A DNA stretch of 5,448 bases from Bacteroidales bacterium (lineage in GTDB: Bacteria; Bacteroidota; Bacteroidia; Bacteroidales; JAADJA01), in assembly GCA_021107975.1 (NCBI GenBank), contig JAIORT010000602.1, positions 1 to 5,448 on the forward strand. Reading direction: 5' to 3'. Below the pieces are notes generated by a model, which saw nothing but the letters and a program-made list of their open reading frames with translations, had not been told where the DNA came from and did no database searches. Positions within the stretch are counted from its first letter, which is position 1, and every line of letters starts with the position of its first letter. The position numbers were made by a program, and so were the translations under genes. This document shows positions 1 to 5,448 of this stretch, in pieces.

Positions 1-860
1 ACTGCTGCTACCCATTGCACCGGAGAAAGAATTTTTCCGTTTACAATGTAATCGAAAAATATGGCAGAGATAGGAAAGAAAAGTTCACAAATTGTAGCGA
101 TAATCGCCCTTATCCGTACCAAGCCATAATAAAAAAGGAATATAGCGCCTGAGCCGGTTGTAAATGCAATGATGAGAAAAAACATCCAGTTTTCGTTAGT
201 TGTAACTGAAAACTGATTGAATTTTCCTGCAACAGAGACGAATATCAGCATGATAAGTAAAGTAAAGCCATACCTGTAAAAAGTACTTGTGTAAAAAGAA
301 TATTTCAATAAGATTTTTTTACTGAATACTGTGGAACATCCAAAGGAAAAAGCAGCTAACAAGGAGTATAAAGCTGCATAAATAGTGTTGGCTCCTGTAT
401 TAAAATCGGGTAGGTTGAATCCGAAAACAAGAAAATAACTGGCAACAACGGCAACGGATGCCCAAAGTATAAATTTATTTTTTAATCTTTCTTTTAAAAG
501 AAAAACCGCTAAGGCTATTGCAAATACCGGCTGAAGTTTTTGCAACAGGACAACTACGGTAAGATGCCTGAAATCTATAAGGAACAATGCTTTTACGATG
601 GCAAGTGTTCCAATGGCTCCACCGAGAAGCGCTACAAGGAAAAACGTGAGATAATCCTGAGATGTGAACGATTTTAAATGCCTGTACTCTTTATGAAGAA
701 AAATATTCATTATCAGGAATGGAATCAGGTGCAGGACAAAAACCACATAAACAACGTTAAGATTATAAAGACGCGGTGTAAGCACCACTCCGTCAAATCC
801 CCACATTATTGAAGCTAAACTTACGGCAATAGCACCTATTATGGTTTTTTTACTTTTCAT
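1..860 (-). CDS. EamA/DMT-superfamily membrane transporter (C-terminus beyond window edge)
   Basis: Translating the minus strand from the ATG at 858-860 gives 286 codons without a stop, running off the left edge. The protein is very hydrophobic, with about ten helices arranged as two EamA repeats (TM1 near residues 7-26, the last starting near 280). The end of the first repeat carries the family-typical stretch around QKLQPVFAIALAVFLLKERL (residues 107-126). The matching part of the second repeat is residues 251-286 (RAIIATICELFFPISAIFFD, then a short loop and SPVQWVAA). Family members are usually about 290-310 residues, so only part of the last helix is probably missing. The family exports or imports small metabolites such as amino acids or nucleotide derivatives across the inner membrane; the substrate cannot be read from sequence. 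The ATG follows TTTAAGA and an in-frame stop lies at 885-887, which fixes the start. It lies downstream of the hydrolase gene on the same strand, with a 159-bp gap. The family call is firm; the substrate is unknown. Confidence 0.93.
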   Translation of the reverse strand, partial: MKSKKTIIGAIAVSLASIMWGFDGVVLTPRLYNLNVVYVVFVLHLIPFLIMNIFLHKEYRHLKSFTSQDYLTFFLVALLGGAIGTLAIVKALFLIDFRHLTVVVLLQKLQPVFAIALAVFLLKERLKNKFILWASVAVVASYFLVFGFNLPDFNTGANTIYAALYSLLAAFSFGCSTVFSKKILLKYSFYTSTFYRYGFTLLIMLIFVSVAGKFNQFSVTTNENWMFFLIIAFTTGSGAIFLFYYGLVRIRAIIATICELFFPISAIFFDYIVNGKILSPVQWVAA

Positions 861-906
861 TCTTAAATCATTCCAAATATGAGCTCAGTCTAAAAAGCCC
901 TTTTTC

Positions 907-998
907 GCCACTAAAGCACCAAATCACAAAATCCCACCAAAGTTATCTGATTTAAATTCAATGTTTTGTGTATTTTAGTGCCTTGGTGTTTTTGTGGC
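907..998. repeat. Imperfect inverted repeat (MITE/REP-like) between the hydrolase and transporter genes
   Basis: The left arm (907-942) begins GCCACTAAAGCACCAAATCAC. The right arm (963-998), read on the other strand, begins GCCACAAAAACACCAAGGCAC. The first 21 positions match at 17, and both arms continue with an AAAAT-nC-CAC-nAAA pattern after a small gap. A 20-bp AT-rich spacer containing TTTAAATT separates them. The arms start and end exactly at GCCAC/GTGGC. Transcribed RNA could fold into a long imperfect hairpin. On the plus strand it is followed by a T-rich run (1000-1014), but no plus-strand gene precedes it, so a terminator role for that strand has no client. Simple sequences of this 'accacaaagacaccaaggcac' type are, as I recall, scattered in intergenic regions of many environmental genomes, so a dispersed small repeat is the best reading. 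Confidence 0.7.
938..945 (-). promoter_or_regulatory. Candidate -7 element (TAACTTTG) for the transporter gene
   Basis: On the minus strand this reads TAACTTTG, an exact fit to the Bacteroidota -7 consensus TAnnTTTG. It lies about 78 bp upstream of the transporter ATG and falls inside the inner end of the left arm of the inverted repeat. No TTTG or TTG is found 19-21 bp upstream; the nearest TTG is only 13 bp away. It is therefore a half-promoter match only, and the gene could instead be read through from the upstream hydrolase. Confidence 0.3.
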
Positions 999-1019
999 AT
1001 TTTTTATTTCTTTTGCTTT

Positions 1020-4000
1020 TTAGAACAAACTCAAATGTATTTTTACTTCTTGCTTATTATATTTAGAATCAGATTCGTCAAATTTAACTTGTATTTTGTA
1101 AATATCACCTTCCTGACTTAAAATTTTACCGTTTTTAATTTTGTCAATTTCCCAGTTGTTTGCATATACTTCAAATGTTTCTGTTGCTCCGCTTTGAGCT
1201 TCCAAAGAAACAAAATATATGTTGTTTTCCAATCCGTCACCGATTATTCGTAAACCTTTGGACTTGTCCCCGGGATTGGGTCTGTTTATAATTGGTAAAA
1301 CTTTAATCCCTTTTTCAATCGAATATTCAAGAATTATTTCTTTATCAATGTTAATTATTGCCGGTTCTTCAGTGTCCAGGTTCTTAGGTTCAAGATTTCC
1401 TGTTGCTGTTAATTGTTTGATAATTGTTCCTTCGGGGAAAACCGGATTAAATATTAATTTTAAAGACGAAGGTCCTTTGTGAGTAAAGTGATAAGTAACA
1501 ATATTATTTTTCCTTTTTTTCTTAAAACTGACAAAGTGGTTCTCTATCCTGATGTTTTTTACCTGAACGGAATCCCAGTTTGCCGGAAACTTTGGTGATA
1601 AGAAAAGTGTATGGTTTAAAGCATCGGGGTTAAGCCCTAACAAGCCTTCAATAGCAGGCTGTAAAACCATAGTTTCCGACCAGCACTGGTGCCTGCAAAC
1701 ACCGGAAGGTTCGTAAACCTCACCATTCATAACCTCTTCAACAAAGCCAAGTCCCCAGTTTTGATATATTAACAGGTTGTTCATAATATGAGAAAATCCC
1801 TGGATGTAATTCCCGTTATTGTATTCAGCTAACGCTGTCCACCCGGTATATAACGGCCATACACTTCCTGTATGATACCCTTCGGGATTAAAAAGGGAAC
1901 TTTCTTCTTTTACGATTCGGCAACCCCAGTCGGAAGTAAATCCGTTTTTTGCAAACTCAGTAATAACAGGCACAGCTTTGTCCTTTTCTATCTGACCGAA
2001 ATAAAGCGGAATAGCAGGCATTATCGTAGGTTCTGTATGATATGTTTCATCAATAAATTTACCATGATAAAAAAACTGTTTTTCTTCATTCCAGAAATCA
2101 TTATTAATAATTTCTTTAACTATTTCTGCTTCTTTCTGATAGAGTTTCATTTCATCCGTTAAATTTAGTGCATTTGCCATGTAAGCAGCTTCATCGAGTG
2201 CGGCTGCCCAGCATGAAGTAAGGTAAAGCGAGGAATGAGAGCCGAATAAACTTCCGCCTTCCACCCATCCATGACCAACGTTAGTGTTTTCAATCAGATG
2301 GTCACCATCTGTATCGGTTGAAAAACAAAAGTCAATAGCTTTTTTTATGTTTGTCCGGCTTTCTCTGATAAAATCTATATCGCCGGAATGTCGCAGGTAT
2401 TTACCCGCCAGGATTAAGTAAAGAGGTGTTGCGTCAGAAGCATCGTAATGCACAAATCCCGATGTGCTTACTTCGTGATAAATTTTTCCATTCAAATCCT
2501 GGAGTTTTTGATACATTTCGAGAATAGCCTTTACTTTTTCAAAATCACCGTAATCTAACAAAGCAAAGCCACTCCATTCGCCATCCCTGCCAAAATACCA
2601 GGCATATCCGGGTCTGCCACAAATTTTATGTCCCCCGCTCCAGCCTGAGTTGGTGGTTGAATAACCGGCTACCAGCGATTTGCCTAATCCGGGCGTGTTA
2701 ACAAAAAAGCGGTCGGTTGCTATAAGCGCCCATTTATATCCTTCATTAAATGTGCTGTCAGGAGTAATTATTTCCAAAGAACCCGACAGGAACTCCCGGT
2801 AGTAATCTTTTGTATTGTTACAGATTTTTTGTGGGTTTGAAATAGCTTTAATATAATTATTTATAGTTTCTTCCTGATTAACATTGCTTGCCGATATAAC
2901 AATGTCGAACTGTTCGTCTTGTTCAAGTTTGAAAAGGAAAAGACCGGCTGCCTGAAAATCGTCTGAAGCTATTACATTGACATCAGTATATTTTTCTCCG
3001 TTTGTGCCTTCATACCAGGTAATTGGGAAATTTTCATACTGTCCGATAACCTGATATTCCGGTTCTTTGTTAGTGCCGATAAAACAGGAAAAGTCCCGGC
3101 TTTCATCGGTTATTAGCATCCCGTTTAATGCAATATTATAAGAATGTCTTATCGTTTTAAATACTTTTTCCGAATAAGGCCACATGAGCCTTAAATTACT
3201 TTTGAATTTTATAAACATTTCTGAAGGCTTTTCCCCTTTATATTCATAATGTATTACTCCGACAGGCTCAATGATTGAAGCTGAAATTATTTCTTTGATA
3301 ACACTGTTTTCGAAATTGTATATCCGTGTAAATGATTCCGGTCTCACTTCAATTTTTGGAAACATGTTATTCAGCCAGATAACAGAATCAATGTTTTCGA
3401 ATTTAATACCGGCTTCATAATCCCTGAAAGCCATAAACGGATGTGACCAGACTTCATCAATCCCGCCGTTTTCTTTTCCCATAATAAGCATTCTTTGTCC
3501 TGCCACGTCCCAGTAATTTTCAGTTGCCTTTTCCTTCGATAAAAGCATATTATCTTTATGCGTAACCCAGGGTTTAGGTTCTCTTTCAAGAAATTCAGGA
3601 TATTCCGATTCAAAGGGAATAACAGTCTGCTCATAATATGTCCAGTAATAAACAGGAATGTCTGCTTTTTCAGAAACCAAATAATCAATTGCGTTTGTGA
3701 TGAATAATTCGAGGTGTTGTCTGTTAAGATTAGGCTGGCTAAAGTATGTATAAGCCCCGACAGCGAGCACTTTTCCCTGGTTAACATTGTATTCGATAAT
3801 TAGCTTTTTATTTTCCCTGATAAAAATATAATCCCAGTCAACTGCAACAACTGCTCCGTTTTGAGGAATGTTATCTTCAAAATAACCGGTTTGTCTGACA
3901 ACAGTATCCTTAATGGGTTTAAAAATATAAGCTCCTCCGTTTAATCCTTCAAAAACCGGATGACTTCTGAAAGCATGTAGTCCGAGCTTGCGTCCGTAAC

Positions 4001-4412
4001 CTGTGTCTTTGCATTTTTTATACCTTGTTTCAGGAGGATTCGGTTCAATACCTAATTCATTGATGAAATTAAATGCATTAAGGGTTAATAAAAGATTCCC
4101 TCCATTCCCGACGTATTGATAAAGAATGTCAGTAAAAAGTTCCGGATAATCTGTTTCGGAAGTATCAGCGAAATGATACCAGATAACATCAAACCGCTCT
4201 AATTTTTCGGGTTCGGTAACATCTGAAAAATACAGCTTTTCTGCATTAAACTTATTGTTACTTTGTAAAAAATTAAAAGCTGCTTCAACTTCAGTATCGT
4301 TTGCCTCAAGATATTCAGAAGTAAGAAATCCGACCTGTACTTGCTGCGGATAAGCCCGTATTAAAGCGATTAATAATAGGCTAACAGTAAAAATGTGTCG
4401 TATGATATTCAT
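1020..4412 (-). CDS. Secreted (alpha/alpha)6 glycoside hydrolase, glycogen-debranching/MGH1-like, with N-terminal GATase-like domain
   Basis: The 1130-residue protein starts with a Sec signal peptide (residues 1 to about 20, hydrophobic core FTVSLLLIALI, likely cut after IRA) and no lipobox cysteine, so it should be periplasmic or secreted. Residues 25-247 resemble a ThuA/class I glutamine-amidotransferase-like fold: FDVIWYHF (74-81), GNGGNLLLTLNAF (102-114), HPVFEGL (151-157) and GKVLAVGAYTYFS (213-225). No cysteine or histidine sits at the usual nucleophile turn, so it is probably non-catalytic. Residues 250-530 are beta-rich, as in the N-terminal sandwich of such enzymes. Residues 540-930 are the catalytic barrel, with RPGYAWYFGRDGEW (600-613), GKIYHEVSTSG (642-652), GHGWVEGG (713-720), TEPTIMPAIPLYFG (793-806), DWGCRI (828-833), GYHTGSVWPLYTGW (845-858) and VEEVMNGEVYEPSG (891-904). 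By comparison with related families, E718 and E893 are the best candidates for acid and base. Residues 935-1130 form a beta-rich tail. The likely role is hydrolysis of an alpha-linked glycan or glycoside outside the cytoplasm; the substrate is not determined. The automatic name would be amylo-alpha-1,6-glucosidase, which is unproven. The reading frame is intact. Confidence 0.88.
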   Translation of the reverse strand: MNIIRHIFTVSLLLIALIRAYPQQVQVGFLTSEYLEANDTEVEAAFNFLQSNNKFNAEKLYFSDVTEPEKLERFDVIWYHFADTSETDYPELFTDILYQYVGNGGNLLLTLNAFNFINELGIEPNPPETRYKKCKDTGYGRKLGLHAFRSHPVFEGLNGGAYIFKPIKDTVVRQTGYFEDNIPQNGAVVAVDWDYIFIRENKKLIIEYNVNQGKVLAVGAYTYFSQPNLNRQHLELFITNAIDYLVSEKADIPVYYWTYYEQTVIPFESEYPEFLEREPKPWVTHKDNMLLSKEKATENYWDVAGQRMLIMGKENGGIDEVWSHPFMAFRDYEAGIKFENIDSVIWLNNMFPKIEVRPESFTRIYNFENSVIKEIISASIIEPVGVIHYEYKGEKPSEMFIKFKSNLRLMWPYSEKVFKTIRHSYNIALNGMLITDESRDFSCFIGTNKEPEYQVIGQYENFPITWYEGTNGEKYTDVNVIASDDFQAAGLFLFKLEQDEQFDIVISASNVNQEETINNYIKAISNPQKICNNTKDYYREFLSGSLEIITPDSTFNEGYKWALIATDRFFVNTPGLGKSLVAGYSTTNSGWSGGHKICGRPGYAWYFGRDGEWSGFALLDYGDFEKVKAILEMYQKLQDLNGKIYHEVSTSGFVHYDASDATPLYLILAGKYLRHSGDIDFIRESRTNIKKAIDFCFSTDTDGDHLIENTNVGHGWVEGGSLFGSHSSLYLTSCWAAALDEAAYMANALNLTDEMKLYQKEAEIVKEIINNDFWNEEKQFFYHGKFIDETYHTEPTIMPAIPLYFGQIEKDKAVPVITEFAKNGFTSDWGCRIVKEESSLFNPEGYHTGSVWPLYTGWTALAEYNNGNYIQGFSHIMNNLLIYQNWGLGFVEEVMNGEVYEPSGVCRHQCWSETMVLQPAIEGLLGLNPDALNHTLFLSPKFPANWDSVQVKNIRIENHFVSFKKKRKNNIVTYHFTHKGPSSLKLIFNPVFPEGTIIKQLTATGNLEPKNLDTEEPAIINIDKEIILEYSIEKGIKVLPIINRPNPGDKSKGLRIIGDGLENNIYFVSLEAQSGATETFEVYANNWEIDKIKNGKILSQEGDIYKIQVKFDESDSKYNKQEVKIHLSLF

Positions 4413-4435
4413 TGTTTTAAGATTTTTGAGTCAGG

Positions 4436-4443
4436 CAAAAATA
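4436..4443 (-). promoter_or_regulatory. Candidate -7 promoter element for the hydrolase gene
   Basis: The minus strand reads TATTTTTG, an exact match to the Bacteroidota -7 consensus TAnnTTTG, 23 bp upstream of the hydrolase ATG. This would give a short leader of roughly 15-20 bases. The -33 side is weak: 19-21 bp upstream the sequence is only AT-rich, and the nearest TTG (in TATTGATT) is 14 bp away. The position is good but the match is half a promoter. Confidence 0.45.
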
Positions 4444-4494
4444 GTCTTTCATAATCAATAAATAATTATTAGTAGAATTAATAAGCCGATTTAC

Positions 4495-4525
4495 TTGACT
4501 TTTTACTGTTATTTTTTTATCTTAG
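4495..4525 (+). promoter_or_regulatory. Bacteroidota-type promoter (-33 TTG, -7 TATCTTAG) for the secreted protein gene
   Basis: TTG at 4495-4497 is followed after 20 bp by TATCTTAG at 4518-4525. This matches the Bacteroidota primary sigma-factor pattern TTTG-N(19-21)-TAnnTTTG with one mismatch in each box. Transcription would start near 4530-4533, leaving a leader of about 25 bases before the ATG at 4556. The leader is AT-rich with no clear Shine-Dalgarno sequence, as usual in this phylum. Confidence 0.6.
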
Positions 4526-4555
4526 CGGGAAATATTAATTTAAAAACTTAACATC

Positions 4556-5296
4556 ATGAAAACACTTGGATATTTTATTATCGGACTAATTGTATTTCCG
4601 TGTATTATTCAGTTAAATGCACAGGGTGTTGATAAAAATTATAACACACAAGACAAAACCAGACAAACAAATGCTCAATCAACATCTGCTGTTGTAACAA
4701 CAACATCCGAATCGGGAAGCACATCAGGTGCGGGTTATTTTGCTTTGAACCCTGAACTGGGCAAGGAAAGCGGCATATTTTTATATGAAGAATGGAAACC
4801 GGGAGTTGTAATTCTTAAGGATAAAACAGTTATAGACGACAGACTTTTAAGGTACAATATTTACTCCCAACAAATGCAGTTTATTTATAAAGGAGATACA
4901 CTGGCTTTTGCAAAGCCTGAAGAAATCGAATCGTTAAATATTGATAACACGAAATTTATTTTCTCAAACTTCCAATATGATAATAAGCCGGTAAACGGTT
5001 ACTTAGAAGTATTGATTGAAGGAGATTGCAGGCTATTGTTATTCAGAAGGATTGCCTATCGTTATATTGGTGATGATCCTGATGCCGGACAAACAGAAAA
5101 ATACTTTATAGAGGAAAAATACTATATCCTGAAGGGAGATGCTCCTTTAACAGCACTACCTCAAACCAAAAAAGATATTATCGAAATATTATCGGATAAG
5201 GAGGCAGATTATATGACTTATATTAAAGAAAATAAATTAAAGATCACCCAGCAGGCAGATTTAAAAGAACTTATCAGTTATTATAACAGTCTCTGA
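4556..5296 (+). CDS. Secreted protein of unknown function with Ser/Thr-rich N-terminal linker
   Basis: The 246-residue protein begins with a signal peptide (hydrophobic core at residues 6-20, likely cleavage after LNAQ or LNA near 22-23). Cysteine 16 is preceded by V-F-P, which is not a lipobox, so it is probably a soluble periplasmic or secreted protein. Residues 25-60 are a low-complexity, Ser/Thr/Gln/Asn-rich stretch, likely a disordered linker. Residues 61-195 look beta-rich: FALNPELGK, then GVVILKDKTVIDD (83-95), YNIYSQQMQFIYKGD (100-114) and LEVLIEGDCRLLLFRR (150-165). This resembles Bacteroidota proteins in which a strand pair reading 'V-LKDG' is followed by 'LRYN...M-F'. Residues 203-246 are charged and helical, ending KENKLKITQQADLKELISYY-NSL, a C-terminal pattern I recognise from other uncharacterised Bacteroidota exported proteins. 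I do not recognise a named family. It is transcribed divergently from the hydrolase, with its own promoter, and a shared function is not implied. Confidence 0.88.
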   Translation: MKTLGYFIIGLIVFPCIIQLNAQGVDKNYNTQDKTRQTNAQSTSAVVTTTSESGSTSGAGYFALNPELGKESGIFLYEEWKPGVVILKDKTVIDDRLLRYNIYSQQMQFIYKGDTLAFAKPEEIESLNIDNTKFIFSNFQYDNKPVNGYLEVLIEGDCRLLLFRRIAYRYIGDDPDAGQTEKYFIEEKYYILKGDAPLTALPQTKKDIIEILSDKEADYMTYIKENKLKITQQADLKELISYYNSL

Positions 5297-5304
5297 CGAA
5301 ATTG

Positions 5305-5391
5305 AAAATGGATATGTAATTTGTATCCTCTGCTTCGCTCTTTCGGATTTGTAATCCGAAAGTTAATATCCGGTGATTTGTTATCCATTTT
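5305..5391. repeat. Nested palindromic element (REP-like) downstream of the secreted protein gene
   Basis: A perfect 10-bp outer inverted repeat, AAAATGGATA (5305-5314) and TATCCATTTT (5382-5391), encloses a smaller hairpin at 5340-5362. The left flank also holds a GGATA...TATCC pair (5310-5314 / 5324-5328). The right flank holds GGTGATTTGTTATCC (5372-5386), a degraded copy of the GGATTTGTAATCC core. The whole could fold as a branched structure. It begins 9 bp after the stop codon of the upstream gene and ends in TTTTTCTTT (5387-5396), so it could also stop transcription from that gene. The layout fits short repeats of the REP/BIME type. Confidence 0.65.
5340..5362. repeat. Perfect 10-bp stem-loop with GGATTTGTAATCC core
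   Basis: CTTTCGGATT (5340-5349), loop TGT, then AATCCGAAAG (5353-5362): all ten pairs are Watson-Crick. It is not followed by a T-run, so on its own it is a poor intrinsic terminator. The same 13-base core recurs in reverse orientation at 5408-5420, which makes it a repeat unit rather than a single hairpin. Confidence 0.8.
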
Positions 5392-5396
5392 TCTTT
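5382..5396 (+). terminator. Possible intrinsic terminator formed by the outer stem and T-rich tail
   Basis: The right arm of the 10-bp outer inverted repeat runs into TTTTTCTTT just downstream of the secreted protein gene. Stem plus U-rich tail has terminator geometry, but the loop between the arms is long (67 bases, itself partly folded). That makes this a weak call. Confidence 0.3.
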
Positions 5397-5407
5397 ATAA
5401 TAAATAA

Positions 5408-5420
5408 GGATTACAAATCC
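5408..5420. repeat. Second copy of the palindromic core, inverted
   Basis: GGATTACAAATCC is the exact reverse complement of the GGATTTGTAATCC core at 5345-5357, and itself forms a 5-bp stem with loop ACA. A further partial match, CGGGATTACACATAA, starts at 5434 and runs to the window edge, suggesting that the array continues. Confidence 0.65.
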
Positions 5421-5448
5421 TGGTAATATAGTTCGGGATTACACATAA

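Noticed and set aside
892..905. AAAAAG-CC-CTTTTT small hairpin upstream of the transporter start
   Set aside because: The stem is almost all A-T with a very short loop and no convincing T-tail, so it is too weak to call a terminator.
1219..1482. Open reading frame of 87 codons on the plus strand
   Set aside because: It is antisense to the C-terminal beta-rich tail of the hydrolase, with no start signals or domain; it is a shadow of the real gene.
1872..2162. Open reading frame of 96 codons on the plus strand
   Set aside because: It is antisense to the conserved catalytic domain of the hydrolase. The Phe/Lys/Ile-rich translation is what AT-rich antisense sequence produces.
3371..3787. Open reading frame of 138 codons on the minus strand
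   Set aside because: It lies wholly inside the hydrolase gene in another frame. The hydrolase frame has clear family motifs, while this one gives a composition without recognisable features.
1..5448. Possible polysaccharide utilisation locus or novel defence system
   Set aside because: Only one glycoside hydrolase is present, with no SusC/SusD pair, sensor or sugar kinase, and no nuclease, helicase, reverse transcriptase or toxin-like gene. The window does not support either reading.

Overview
The window is AT-rich DNA that looks like a member of the Bacteroidota. The evidence is Bacteroidota-style promoter boxes (TAnnTTTG -7 elements), no clear Shine-Dalgarno sequences before the starts, secreted proteins with cleavage sites such as LNAQG, and short GGATTTGTAATCC-type palindromes between genes. 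The species cannot be named from this sequence.

Layout. Positions 1-860 (minus strand) hold a ten-helix EamA/DMT-type inner-membrane transporter, cut off at its C-terminus by the window edge. It has no in-window stop but is clearly coding over all 286 visible codons. Positions 861-1019 are a short intergenic region that holds an imperfect inverted repeat of about 92 bp. Positions 1020-4412 (minus strand) encode a large exported enzyme. It has a signal peptide, a glutamine-amidotransferase-like (ThuA-like) N-terminal domain without an evident catalytic cysteine, a beta-rich middle region, an (alpha/alpha)6 glycoside hydrolase domain related to glycogen-debranching / MGH1-like enzymes, and a beta-rich tail. 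Positions 4413-4555 are a divergent promoter region. Positions 4556-5296 (plus strand) encode a secreted 246-residue protein of unknown function. Positions 5297-5448 are non-coding and hold nested and tandem palindromes that look like REP or another small mobile repeat.

How the genes relate. The hydrolase and the transporter lie on the same strand but are separated by 159 bp containing a repeat, so a shared transcript is possible but not shown. There is no SusC/SusD pair, sugar kinase or regulator in view, so the window does not show a polysaccharide utilisation locus. The divergent secreted protein need not be functionally linked to the hydrolase. No RNA gene, CRISPR array, intact insertion sequence or defence system was seen. 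The most unusual items are the domain architecture of the large hydrolase and the two intergenic repeat families.
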